A stretch of DNA of 64,000 nt from an uncultured Pseudomonadales bacterium (GCA_937775265.1 CALKBV010000008.1:1-64000), one strand, 5' to 3'; shown: positions 26,961 through 35,794, counted from the first letter of the stretch. Numbers and translations: made by a program. The notes: generated by a model not told the origin, from the letters alone.

Positions 26961-28061
26961 GTGGAATATCGAATTCTGGGTAGCACTGGTGTCACCGTTA
27001 GCAAATTCTGTTTTGGTGCAGGGATGTTTGGTTATTTTGGTAACAGTGATGAGAAAGAATGTGCCCGCATGGTCGATCGCGCCATCGATGCTGGTATCAA
27101 TTATTTTGATACGTCGGATGTGTACTCCCACGGCGAGTCTGAGACCATCTTAGGCAAAGCACTGAAGGGAAAACGCGAAGACATTATCCTTGCCACCAAA
27201 TTCGCACTTCCCATGGATGACAACCCTAATCACAGGGGCACTTCCAGGCGTTGGATTATGCAAGAAGTGGAGAACAGCCTCCGACGACTAGACACAGATT
27301 ACATTGACCTTTACCAGGTACACCGACCGGATGGCACCGTCGACATTGACGTAACACTCGGTGCACTCTCTGATTTGGTTCAGCAAGGGAAAGTAAGAAT
27401 GATCGGCACTTCAACCTTTCCTGCTGAGCAACTCGTGGAAGCGCATTGGTGTTCCGAAAAACGAAACCGAGAACGGTTTCACACGGAACAACCCCCTTAT
27501 TCTATTTTCGCTCGTAGAATTGAAGCGGATGTTCTACCGACCTGCGAGCGCTACGATATGGGTGTTGTCGTTTGGAGCCCGCTGTCCCAGGGGTGGTTAA
27601 CGGGAAAGTGGCGCCACGGCCAGAAGCCAAACGACACCCAGCGCCAGAACCTGCAGCCTCACCTTTACCAGATGGATCGCCCGGACAATGTTCGAAAGCT
27701 TGACCTGATCGATCAACTTGATGTCATCGCAAACGACACCGGTATCTCAATCATGCATATGGCACTGGCTTTCGTCTGCGCACACCCTGCCGTGACTTCA
27801 GCCATTATCGGTCCCAGAACACTGGAACAGCTAGAAGGCCTGCTTGAAGGAGCAGATGTGACACTTAATGACGCTACCCTTAATGCAATCGATGAAATCA
27901 TACCGCCGGGCACTAACGTAAGCCATGATGACGACGGCTACGTTGCGCCCGAAATAGAAGACAAGTCTCTTCGGCGCAGACACGGCAACCAAGCGTTACA
28001 CCGTGCTGCCAGAGAAACCATGGACAACATCGATGCCTATCGAGATCAACAAAAAAAGTAG
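26961..28061 (+). CDS. Aldo/keto reductase
   Basis: NADP(H)-dependent oxidoreductase with TIM-barrel fold, 366 residues. GTG 26961 follows GGAGG and the conserved start MEYRILGSTGVTVS. Catalytic tetrad visible as FDTSDVYSHGES (Asp, Tyr), ATKFALP (Lys) and YQVHRPD (His); SAIIGPRTLEQL is the coenzyme-binding end. Voltage-gated-K-channel-beta/GSP69-like subgroup. Last gene of the operon; it may oxidise or reduce a carbonyl formed by the P450s. Confidence 0.92.
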   Translation: MEYRILGSTGVTVSKFCFGAGMFGYFGNSDEKECARMVDRAIDAGINYFDTSDVYSHGESETILGKALKGKREDIILATKFALPMDDNPNHRGTSRRWIMQEVENSLRRLDTDYIDLYQVHRPDGTVDIDVTLGALSDLVQQGKVRMIGTSTFPAEQLVEAHWCSEKRNRERFHTEQPPYSIFARRIEADVLPTCERYDMGVVVWSPLSQGWLTGKWRHGQKPNDTQRQNLQPHLYQMDRPDNVRKLDLIDQLDVIANDTGISIMHMALAFVCAHPAVTSAIIGPRTLEQLEGLLEGADVTLNDATLNAIDEIIPPGTNVSHDDDGYVAPEIEDKSLRRRHGNQALHRAARETMDNIDAYRDQQKK

Positions 28062-28067
28062 CCGCCG

Positions 28068-29243
28068 TTAGAAATTCCTTGCATTAAACGGATCATAGTC
28101 GTCCTTCATGATGTCACGACTGATTAACAGCTTCATCACTTCCGACGTCCCTGCATAGATCGGAGAAATTGCTGCATCTGTGTACTGCCGAGAGATAGCA
28201 TACTCATCCATATAACCGGCTCCACCGTGAAGCTGGACACCGAGGGCTGCCGCTCGAACCTGCAGTTCGCTGGTGTGATATTTCGCCTTCGCTGCATCTA
28301 CCGGTGTTAGAAGACTGGCGTTTTGTGCGGCCACACATTGATCAATAAATGTCTGCGCAATGTCGAGATCTGTTCGGAGTTCTGCCAGTTTAAATTGTGT
28401 ATTCTGGAAGTCCGCAATCTTCTTTCCAAAGATATTTCGCTCTTTAACAAACTGCAACGTCAGGTCAAACGACAGTTGAGCCTGCGAAAGGTATTGGCAG
28501 GCACCAATCAAGCGTTCTTCAGCAAGCCCTTCCATCAGGTAGTAAAAGCCCTTTCCTGGTTCACCCAACACGTGAGATGCCGGAACGCGCACATCATTGA
28601 AAAACAACTCAGAGGTATCCTGGGCCTTCAGCCCCATCTTCTTCAGGTTACGTCCCCGCTCAAAACCTTCCATTCCCTGTTCAACCAGGAACAGGGTCAT
28701 CTCATGAGGTTTATCGTCTCCCCCGGTCTTCGCCGCAACAACAACAAGGTCCGCGTTGATACCATTTGATATATAGGTCTTCTGGCCATTTAGTAGCCAG
28801 TCATCACCATCCTTTTTCGCTCTGCTGCGCATACCCGCCAGATCACTTCCGGCATCCGGCTCGGTCATGGCAATAGCAAGAATGTACTGTCCACTGGTAC
28901 ATTTCGGCAAGAACTCATCCTGCTGGGCGCTAGAACCAAAACGCGTAAGATAGGGACCAACCAGTCGGCTATGCAGCGTATTGAACCAATCGGAACATCG
29001 AGCGTACGCGGTCTCTTCAATGATGACCTGTTCAAACCGAAAGTCAGTATCACCCATCCCACCATGCTGTTCAGATGGCCACACCATCAGGAACCCGTGT
29101 TCGCCCGCAGCGGCAAAAGCCTCACGATCCACCCTGCCCTGTTCACGCCAGGCTTCCATATTGGGGACTATCTCCTGGGCAAGGAATTTTCTATAGGCAT
29201 CTCGAAAGATTACCTGCTCTTCTGTAAATGAACGAGCCAGCAT
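28068..29243 (-). CDS. Acyl-CoA dehydrogenase (1)
   Basis: FAD enzyme introducing a double bond into acyl-CoA, 391 residues. ATG 29243 gives the family start MLARSFTEEQVIFRDAYRKFLAQEI; an earlier ATG at 29285 adds 14 residues inside a hairpin. AMTEPDAGSDLAGM, NGQKTYISNG, GKGFYYLMEGLAEERL, QLHGGAGYMDEYAISRQYTDA and IYAGTSEVMKLLISR are all typical, the last two holding the FAD-contact and catalytic regions. Last gene in the P450(4)-SDR-redoxin cluster on this strand. It fits side-chain beta-oxidation, substrate unknown. Confidence 0.93.
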   Translation of the reverse strand: MLARSFTEEQVIFRDAYRKFLAQEIVPNMEAWREQGRVDREAFAAAGEHGFLMVWPSEQHGGMGDTDFRFEQVIIEETAYARCSDWFNTLHSRLVGPYLTRFGSSAQQDEFLPKCTSGQYILAIAMTEPDAGSDLAGMRSRAKKDGDDWLLNGQKTYISNGINADLVVVAAKTGGDDKPHEMTLFLVEQGMEGFERGRNLKKMGLKAQDTSELFFNDVRVPASHVLGEPGKGFYYLMEGLAEERLIGACQYLSQAQLSFDLTLQFVKERNIFGKKIADFQNTQFKLAELRTDLDIAQTFIDQCVAAQNASLLTPVDAAKAKYHTSELQVRAAALGVQLHGGAGYMDEYAISRQYTDAAISPIYAGTSEVMKLLISRDIMKDDYDPFNARNF

Positions 29244-29291
29244 GGCGTGTCGCTTCTCCAGTAAATGAGGGTCGAAGTGTATCAAACCGAA

Positions 29292-29331
29292 CGCCCCTGA
29301 TCTGCTCTTTTACCTGGCCAGATCAGGGGCG
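29292..29331. other. Perfect 13-bp stem-loop between redoxin and acyl-CoA dehydrogenase genes
   Basis: CGCCCCTGATCTG (29292-29304) pairs exactly with CAGATCAGGGGCG (29319-29331) around a 14-base loop. There is no T-tract on either side, so it is not a classical terminator; it may be an RNA-processing or stability element that sets different levels of the two genes. Confidence 0.7.
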
Positions 29332-29372
29332 AGAAGGCCTATGGGAGGCTCAGGGTGAGGCCCAGCAAATAG

Positions 29373-29855
29373 CTAGCCGGATTTAGCGCGTTGAGCGTTC
29401 AGGAACTTAATGAGCGTTAACGTTTCCCCTGGATCCATTCGTCCCACGGGTGAATTGCTGTAAGTCGACATCAGCACCTTGCCGCTTTTGCTCAACAAGA
29501 ATTCACTGGGCTGAATGTGATCGCGACGCTCATCCCACCAGGCCCCTATCGCGTCACCATCTTCCCTTGTCATCCCATAGGCAACCGGGAATCCAAGTGG
29601 TTCAGCGACTTCTTCAGTTTGTACTTCAGTGTCGACAGTACCAGCAATGATATTGACACCTTCTTCAGCGAACGCAGCACGGCGTTCCTCATAGCCCGCG
29701 AGCAGGCGACGGCAATAGGGTCACCAATGGCCTCGATAAAATAGAACGACAGTGAGCGGTGTATCCAGACCTTCAGGCAGATTGATGGCACCTCCACCTG
29801 CAATCTTTAGCGATAGAGATGGAAAAGCATCTCCCGTACCAAGCTTGTCAACCAT
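29373..29855 (-). CDS. AhpC/TSA-like redoxin with in-frame TGA (candidate selenoprotein)
   Basis: Thioredoxin-fold peroxiredoxin-like protein, 160 residues. From ATG 29855 one frame stays open to TAG 29373 except for a TGA at 29721-29723, codon 45. Context is VVLFYRGHW-[TGA]-PYCRR; relatives have RGHWCPYC there, so the TGA sits exactly at the first, nucleophilic Cys of the CxxC motif. This is the usual setting for selenocysteine. Within 10-31 bases after the TGA the mRNA can form a hairpin (GCCUG with CGGGC, loop CUCG, lower stem CGU with AUG), about where bacterial SECIS elements lie. No selenium genes are in the window. A TGC-to-TGA mutation or error is the alternative. Confidence 0.75.
29692..29713 (-). 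promoter_or_regulatory. SECIS-like hairpin downstream of in-frame TGA
   Basis: On the mRNA strand, bases 14-18 after the TGA (GCCUG) pair with 23-27 (CGGGC), allowing one U-G pair; after a C/U mismatch, 10-12 (CGU) pair with 29-31 (AUG), including one G-U pair. If the closing G-C pair opens, the loop begins with G, as in bacterial SECIS models. Hand-folded, not computed. Confidence 0.45.
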
Positions 29856-29940
29856 AATGAACTCCTTGATTCTATTTGGAACAACTTAAGTTACCGAGTG
29901 TCACACCTATATCACTGGTCGGCAACCGCTTATACGGGGT

Positions 29941-30708
29941 CTAGAAATCAACACCACGAGTAAATGCGCCGTCGACCCGAACGGTAGTACCGTTTACCCA
30001 GCTTGCGGCGGGACTTGCAAGAAATGTCACGACCCGCGCCACTTCTTCAGCGGTACCCATCCGTTTTGTTGGATGCCAGTCCCGGTCGCGCTCATAGAGC
30101 GCGGTCGCGTTGTCCTTGATGTTGTTCCAAGCCCCACCTTCTATGTAGATAGGCCCAGGTGCAACGGTGTTACAGCGAATCCCTTTCGGGCCCCATTGCT
30201 GTGCTCGCTGTGCCATATGGCGAATCGATGCGGCTTTCATGGCACCGTAGCTCGGGCTGATCGGGACATCGTGATGTTCGACACCCGTAATCGATGCAAT
30301 TTGCACCATGACCGCCCTGTCAGATTGCTCAAGAAACGGCAGCGCTCCTTCGCTCATTCCAACCATGCCAAGCACATCAATTTCGAAATTCTTGCGCCAG
30401 GAATCTGGGCCTCCATCAGGCTGGCCGCTACCGGTAGCGTTATGAACCACAATATCGATACCACCCATTTCCTGCGCCGCATCCTTCATCCATTGAACCG
30501 TCGCATCATAGTCAGAGACATCACACACGTAACCATAAGCAGTACCATTCTTCGACAATGCCTCAACAGACGCATCCAGGATATCTTTACGTCGGGCAGC
30601 GATACAGACGCTCGCGCCTTCTTTCACAAGGTGTTCAGCCACGGCAAGTCCAATACCCTGGCTACCGCCGGAGATTACTGCTCTTGCTCCCTCTAATCCC
30701 AATTCCAT
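29941..30708 (-). CDS. SDR-family oxidoreductase (1)
   Basis: Classical short-chain dehydrogenase of 255 residues. Cofactor motif ISGGSQGIG at residue 12, HNATGSG in the NNAG position, IASITG with the catalytic Ser, YGAMK with Tyr and Lys, and the C-terminal ASPAASWVNGTTVRVDGAFTRG. NAD(P) preference cannot be fixed. It is placed 59 bases downstream of P450(4) on the same strand, so oxidation of a P450-generated alcohol is likely. Confidence 0.92.
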   Translation of the reverse strand: MELGLEGARAVISGGSQGIGLAVAEHLVKEGASVCIAARRKDILDASVEALSKNGTAYGYVCDVSDYDATVQWMKDAAQEMGGIDIVVHNATGSGQPDGGPDSWRKNFEIDVLGMVGMSEGALPFLEQSDRAVMVQIASITGVEHHDVPISPSYGAMKAASIRHMAQRAQQWGPKGIRCNTVAPGPIYIEGGAWNNIKDNATALYERDRDWHPTKRMGTAEEVARVVTFLASPAASWVNGTTVRVDGAFTRGVDF

Positions 30709-30767
30709 ATCTATACTCCTGATTTAAGTTGGTTGCCCACTGAAATGGGTCCTATGAAACCTCTTTA

Positions 30768-31949
30768 CTAGCGCCAGGTTACTGGTAATTTACGTCGCCC
30801 CCACAAAAAGAAGGGACCTATTCGTTCGCCGTCACTGAGAAGACGAAGATCCGGAACTCGCTGCCGAAGTAACGACAACGCCACCTCTGCTTCCAGGCGA
30901 GCGGTTGGCGCACCTATACAAAAATGTACCCCAAGTCCAAATGCCATATGGCGTTTGGACTCCCGGTGCAGACTAAATTCATCAGGTTTCTCAAATATCC
31001 CGGCGTCTCGGTTTGCGGCCGCATAGTTAATATAGACCTTGCTGCCCTCCGGGATTACCTGGCCATGCAATTCCACATCCCTGGTGGTATTTCTATACAA
31101 GCCAAGGACCGGCGGGTCAAACCTTAGGCTTTCCTCGACAGCGGCCCCTATCAGTGATTCATCGTCGAGGATTTCCTGCCAAAGGGATGGCTCCTCTAAC
31201 AATCGCCATATCATGTTGGTTATTAATGACGTCGTCGTCTCATTGCCACCCACTAACAGTTGATTCAACATTGATAACGCATCGCTATCAGGAATGTACT
31301 CGCCGGTATCGGTTTTTGAACCTGCCACTAGCGTAAGCAGGTCTTCCGGCACCTCTGCGCCGGATTCTATAAGGGACCGACGGCTCATCATGTGCGCGTG
31401 CATGTATGCCTGGAATCTGGTTTGCTCATCTACGTATTGTGATGGATCTTCAGACCCCATCAGCTCCACCTGCATGTCCGACCATCGCTTGAAATCCTCA
31501 AGGTCTTCGGAAGGCACTCCGAGCATCCCTGCGATAATAATGACCGGCAATGGAAATGCCAAATCGTCATGAAGATCAAACTCTCGTTCGCCTGCCAAAA
31601 TATCATTGACTAGTCGATTTGCTAACGGCACAACCAGGGGGCGAAGTTTGGCTACTGCTTTGGGTGTAAATGCCTGCTGTATCAACTTCCTATATTGGGT
31701 ATGTTGTGGCGGATCACAGAGCATCCCCGCGGGTTCTGTGAAACGCGGTCCTTGCCCGAAGTGGCTGCTGAAAGTTTCAATATCTCGTAGCGCATATTCA
31801 ACATCTGCGTAACGGGACAAGGTGTAAAAAGGAGGCTCGAATATATCGCAGTGATGCACCGGGCATTCGTTCAACAGATACTGGTGACCTCTGGCGGGGT
31901 CTGCCATGACCTCCGGGTCGAAAGGGCTCCAATTCATCAAACTCTCCAT
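30768..31949 (-). CDS. Cytochrome P450 (4)
   Basis: P450 of 393 residues. ATG 31949 (or 31937) is used because sequence upstream in the frame is not P450-like. C-helix CDPPQHTQYRKLIQQAFTP, I-helix LLVGGNETTTS, ExxR in EESLRFDP, heme loop FGLGVHFCIGAPTARLE with Cys about residue 344. Of the six it is nearest to the typical compact bacterial length. Divergent from P450(5), with an inverted repeat between them. Confidence 0.93.
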   Translation of the reverse strand: MESLMNWSPFDPEVMADPARGHQYLLNECPVHHCDIFEPPFYTLSRYADVEYALRDIETFSSHFGQGPRFTEPAGMLCDPPQHTQYRKLIQQAFTPKAVAKLRPLVVPLANRLVNDILAGEREFDLHDDLAFPLPVIIIAGMLGVPSEDLEDFKRWSDMQVELMGSEDPSQYVDEQTRFQAYMHAHMMSRRSLIESGAEVPEDLLTLVAGSKTDTGEYIPDSDALSMLNQLLVGGNETTTSLITNMIWRLLEEPSLWQEILDDESLIGAAVEESLRFDPPVLGLYRNTTRDVELHGQVIPEGSKVYINYAAANRDAGIFEKPDEFSLHRESKRHMAFGLGVHFCIGAPTARLEAEVALSLLRQRVPDLRLLSDGERIGPFFLWGRRKLPVTWR

Positions 31950-32006
31950 TCGTTGATAAGGGTTCAGGCCCCTAGAACCGGGGCTTTTGTATTGTAATGC
32001 ATTTTT

Positions 32007-32028
32007 TAGTAGTTTCTGAACTCTACTA
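32007..32028. promoter_or_regulatory. Inverted repeat between divergent P450 genes
   Basis: TAGTAG (32007-32012), ten bases, then CTACTA (32023-32028), a perfect 6-bp dyad spaced one helical turn apart. It is central between the starts at 31949 and 32071 and so could control both genes. The right arm is within CTCTACTACA, a 10-mer seen again at 37550-37559. Confidence 0.5.
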
Positions 32029-32070
32029 CAGTAATATCCGTATTGGGAAATGCATCGAAGGAGCCACACT

Positions 32071-33393
32071 GTGAGTGAACAAAAAAAGCCAAATCACAAA
32101 CTCAGCGCCATGAATTGCCCCCATTCACTGGAAGAAGTTGACCTGTTCTCGCCAGGGGCACAGGAACACTGGTATGAAGCCTACGACATTCTTCATGAAC
32201 ACGCGCCGGTGCACTGCATTCCCGGTGAAGGATTCGAACCCGGCACGGATGCTTTCATCCTGTCGAAGCATGAAGACATTGCAAATGTCGTCAGGGATCA
32301 GGACAGGTATCTGGTCGTCGGAAGCCTGGCCTTACAGCAACTTATCGCGTCTGGAGAAGATGTGTTCGAGATGCCAAACATCGGATCCCTGTTCGCTTCG
32401 ATGGCCTCACTTAGACCCAACCCCGAACTTTGGAGGACTCACCGCCAAGAGCTCACAGACCCCTGGGTAGGTCCGGGCGCTGGCAGGAACCAGGTCATGG
32501 TAGATCGTGTCGTCAACGAATGGATCGATCAATGGATTGACGAAGGCGAAGTCGAGTGGATTTCCCAGTTCGCTCAACCTGTACCGCAAACCGTTATGGC
32601 CAACATTCTGGGGTGGCCCACTGCAGACCTGAAACTATTGAAATATTATGGAGACGGAACGGTAAAACCGTTCGTTTATGGCTCCAAGCACAACAACATA
32701 CTCCCGGTAGAAGAGACTAAAACTCAATTCGAAGTCCTTGATGAATTCAGGCAGTACACCGCTGACCTCATCAAGGAAAAGCGAAAGAATCCGGCAGAAG
32801 ACATGATAAGTTTCCTGACAGAAGTCGAGTATTCGCCGCTGAAGCGAAAACTTCACGACCTGGAAATTAATGGCATCGTTTACGCCATGATCATTGGAGG
32901 ACTGGAGACGACACAATATGCGATCTCAGAGCAGGTCCAACTGCTTATCGAACGCCCGAAGGTCTGGGATGAAATCAAAGCAGATCGCAGTAAACTACGC
33001 GCGTTTACCGAAGAAGGGATGCGGCTGAGATCACCAACACAAGGACTCTCGACACGAATTACCAGCCAGGATGAGGTGTTTCAGGGCGTCAAGGTACCGA
33101 AGGGTTCCTACCTTCATCTCAGATGGGCAGCCGCTAATATAGACCCACAGGAATGGGATCAGCCGCTGGACCTGAAGCTGGATCGTAAAGCAGGAACCCG
33201 ACACCTGACATTTTCGCAAGGGGCTCGGGTCTGTCCTGGCGCGAGCCTGTCCAGGCTCGAACAAATGGGCACCTGGAAGGCCATTTTTGACCGCATAGAT
33301 AGGTTCGAATATGCTGAAAACAACACATTCCAGCATCAGCCCGGTATTATGCTCGGCACGCTCGAACTTAACCTAAATTTTACGAAAACCTGA
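32071..33393 (+). CDS. Cytochrome P450 (5)
   Basis: P450 of 440 residues. GTG 32071 is preferred over ATG 32050 since AAGGAG is 7 bases before it. I-helix IGGLETTQYA, ExxR in EEGMRLRSP, heme loop FSQGARVCPG with Cys about residue 388 (the normal second-position Gly is Ser, His is Arg). Its C-helix reads ELWRTHRQELTDPWVGPGAG. It is more divergent than the others here. DUF952 gene follows after 14 bases. Confidence 0.92.
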   Translation: MSEQKKPNHKLSAMNCPHSLEEVDLFSPGAQEHWYEAYDILHEHAPVHCIPGEGFEPGTDAFILSKHEDIANVVRDQDRYLVVGSLALQQLIASGEDVFEMPNIGSLFASMASLRPNPELWRTHRQELTDPWVGPGAGRNQVMVDRVVNEWIDQWIDEGEVEWISQFAQPVPQTVMANILGWPTADLKLLKYYGDGTVKPFVYGSKHNNILPVEETKTQFEVLDEFRQYTADLIKEKRKNPAEDMISFLTEVEYSPLKRKLHDLEINGIVYAMIIGGLETTQYAISEQVQLLIERPKVWDEIKADRSKLRAFTEEGMRLRSPTQGLSTRITSQDEVFQGVKVPKGSYLHLRWAAANIDPQEWDQPLDLKLDRKAGTRHLTFSQGARVCPGASLSRLEQMGTWKAIFDRIDRFEYAENNTFQHQPGIMLGTLELNLNFTKT

Positions 33394-33407
33394 CAGCGAA
33401 TTTATCT

Positions 33408-33818
33408 ATGTCACAAGAACACCCTTATGTCTTTCATCTGGTACAGGCAACACTTTGGGACCAGAACATCGCGATCGACGGTACCTACTATCCGCCGACC
33501 TATGAAGTCGACGGATTCACTCATGGCACTTCCAACCCACAGAAACTATTAAACGTAGCCAATCATTTTTATCCAGACGTACAGGGCCACTGGTACTGTC
33601 TTCGCATGACAGTGGAAAGCTTAAAGGCCTCCGGCGTTGAAACAGTTTATGAAGGGACTGCACCGGTTGGAGATATCCAACCGGATTTCGAGGGCGCAGG
33701 CGATGAACTGTTCCCGCACATACACGGTGGCCTGAAGCCCTCTGCAGTACTCGAGGCGCATAAGGTCAACCGCGCAGACGACGGGACTTTTTTGAGCATA
33801 GAAACTATTACTGGTTAG
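33408..33818 (+). CDS. DUF952-domain protein
   Basis: A 136-residue protein of the DUF952 family, whose function is unknown. Recognised by TPxKLLxVANHFYPDVQGHWYCLRM, ETVYEGTAPVGDI and FPHIHGGLKPSAVLE. Family members are usually free-standing and about 110 residues; this one has a longer N-terminus. Probably co-transcribed with P450(5). Confidence 0.85.
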   Translation: MSQEHPYVFHLVQATLWDQNIAIDGTYYPPTYEVDGFTHGTSNPQKLLNVANHFYPDVQGHWYCLRMTVESLKASGVETVYEGTAPVGDIQPDFEGAGDELFPHIHGGLKPSAVLEAHKVNRADDGTFLSIETITG

Positions 33819-33831
33819 TGGCCGTTAAGGA

Positions 33832-35016
33832 CTAGTCGCTTGAATTTTCGATCAGCATAGCAAGACCCTGCCCAGCGCCCAGGCACATGGAAAGAATTGC
33901 GTAACGGCCGCCAGTTTCTTTCAGGTGTTGGACCCCGTTCATGGCCATTCTTAAGCCGGTCACTCCCGGAGGGTGGCCAATCGATATCCCGCCACCATAA
34001 AGATTATGTTTATCTCTGGGAATGCCAAGCTGCGCTTCTACGTGAAGGTTCACCACCGCAAAGGCCTCATTAACTTCGAAGTAATCTATTTCTGGAATCG
34101 TCAAACCAGTTCTTGCTAATAGTTTTTCAATAGCAGGAACAGGGCCATGCCCCATTAGCCTGGGCGGTACACCCACCACAGTCCAGTCCACGACCCGAGC
34201 CTCCGGCATAACGCCATTCGCTACCATCGACTCCCGCGTCCCTACCAGCATTGCACCGGCTCCATCAGTCACTCCGGACGAGTTACCCGCGGTGACTTTC
34301 CCTCCTTCCTGAAATGCCGGACGAAGTTTCGCCAGCCGCTCCAGAGTAATACCTTCGCGTGGAGATTCATCAGTATCGAAAACACGCGTGGACCGATCTT
34401 CAGGCACGTCTACTGCCACAATCTGTTTGGCCAAAAACCCTGATTCGATAGCAGCAAGTGCCCTCGCCTGACTACTGACCGCATAGTCGTCCATAGGTGC
34501 CCTTTCATACTGGTACTTTTCGGTTAGGTTCTCCGCAGTGTCACCCATATATTCAAGGCTGAACGGGCAGCGATAACACCACTCCAATACATCTTCCAGC
34601 TGCTGGTTACCACGCGGATTCCCCCATCGTGAAGTGGTTACCGCAAAGGGCACCCGACTAAACATTTCCGCACCCGCCGCCAAAGCTAATTGGCTTTGAC
34701 CCGTTTCAATCTGCTGGCCGGCAGAAATAATGGCCTGTAATCCTGAGGCGCAAGCCCTCGATACATCAAGGGCGGCCGCCTCTTCGGGCAGCCCACTTTT
34801 CATACCTACTACCCTCGCCGCAAACAGTGAATCCTTGTCAGTCGGACACGTAGTAGCGAACACAATGTGGTCTATCGCGCTGGGACTAGCGCCAGATTTC
34901 TCGATACAGGCTCGGGCGACATGTGAAGCCAACTCAGTGAACTCAACGTCTTTCAACGAGCCGCCAAAATTACCGAGCGCCGACCGGGTTCCCGAGGAAA
35001 GATAAACACCCGACAT
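33832..35016 (-). CDS. Thiolase (acetyl-CoA acyltransferase)
   Basis: Degradative-type thiolase of 394 residues. Nucleophilic Cys in DVSRACASGLQ (about residue 89), YFEVNEAFAV, GGGISIGHPPGVTG with the active His, and SMCLGAGQGLAMLIE with the second Cys. The GHP-P in place of GHP-I/L is a minor variation. It starts 1 base after the upstream SDR ends, at the end of a four-gene minus operon with three SDRs. Likely cleaves a 3-ketoacyl-CoA in side-chain or ring degradation. Confidence 0.93.
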   Translation of the reverse strand: MSGVYLSSGTRSALGNFGGSLKDVEFTELASHVARACIEKSGASPSAIDHIVFATTCPTDKDSLFAARVVGMKSGLPEEAAALDVSRACASGLQAIISAGQQIETGQSQLALAAGAEMFSRVPFAVTTSRWGNPRGNQQLEDVLEWCYRCPFSLEYMGDTAENLTEKYQYERAPMDDYAVSSQARALAAIESGFLAKQIVAVDVPEDRSTRVFDTDESPREGITLERLAKLRPAFQEGGKVTAGNSSGVTDGAGAMLVGTRESMVANGVMPEARVVDWTVVGVPPRLMGHGPVPAIEKLLARTGLTIPEIDYFEVNEAFAVVNLHVEAQLGIPRDKHNLYGGGISIGHPPGVTGLRMAMNGVQHLKETGGRYAILSMCLGAGQGLAMLIENSSD

Positions 35017-35017
35017 A

Positions 35018-35794
35018 CTATAGGCCGCCGTTAATTTTGATGTCCTGGCCGGTCATCCAGCTGGATGCTTCAGATGCCAAATAAACACACGCAGGCGCAA
35101 TATCTTCCGGCATGCCAATTCGTCCAAGCGGAATACCGAACTGTTTACCCATATTGGGAATGTCCTCTTCAGTCATCTTGGTAAACTCCAGGAAGACTTC
35201 AGTAGGAATCGGACCTGGCGATACAGAGTTTACCCGGATACCCAATGGCGCCATCTCTACCGCGAGGGTCTGAGTCAGATTGTTAACGCCGCTCTTCGCG
35301 ACCGCGTAAGGGCCGTTGAAGGGAGATGCTTTGTTACCAGCCTGAGACGAAATATTGATGATGGTACCGCCGCCATTGTCCTTCATGTAATTGCCAGCCG
35401 CCTGGGCACCAGTCCATACCGCTCTCAGGTTCAGGTTCATTTGAAAATCCCATTGTTTCTCTGGCATTTCAAGGAGCGTTCTTGGTACACGGTCATCTGC
35501 GCCGCCTGCATTGCTAACCCAACAAGTTAACCCACCCATTTCTTTGAAGGTCTGGTCGGCAAGCGCCTGAACTTGTTCAATTTCCATCATATCCGTCGTG
35601 ATGGCCAGCGCACGCCTTCCCAGCGCCCGAACCTTGTCAGCCACGGCTTCAATTTCGTGGGTTCGCCTGGCCGCGACAACGATATCTGCCCCAGCCTCTG
35701 CCATGCCTAGCGCTATCGCTTCCCCGATACCACGACCGCCGCCAGTAATAACGACAACTTGTCCATCAAGCTTGAATTGATCCAAAACACTCAT
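35018..35794 (-). CDS. SDR-family oxidoreductase (2)
   Basis: Classical SDR of 258 residues: VITGGGRGIGEAIALG at residue 16, WVSNAGGAD, NISSQAGNKAS with catalytic Ser, YAVAK, ASEASSWMTGQDIKINGG. The overall sequence resembles 7-alpha-hydroxysteroid dehydrogenase-like and glucose-dehydrogenase-like SDRs, but specificity cannot be read. Second-last gene of the thiolase operon. Confidence 0.92.
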   Translation of the reverse strand: MSVLDQFKLDGQVVVITGGGRGIGEAIALGMAEAGADIVVAARRTHEIEAVADKVRALGRRALAITTDMMEIEQVQALADQTFKEMGGLTCWVSNAGGADDRVPRTLLEMPEKQWDFQMNLNLRAVWTGAQAAGNYMKDNGGGTIINISSQAGNKASPFNGPYAVAKSGVNNLTQTLAVEMAPLGIRVNSVSPGPIPTEVFLEFTKMTEEDIPNMGKQFGIPLGRIGMPEDIAPACVYLASEASSWMTGQDIKINGGL

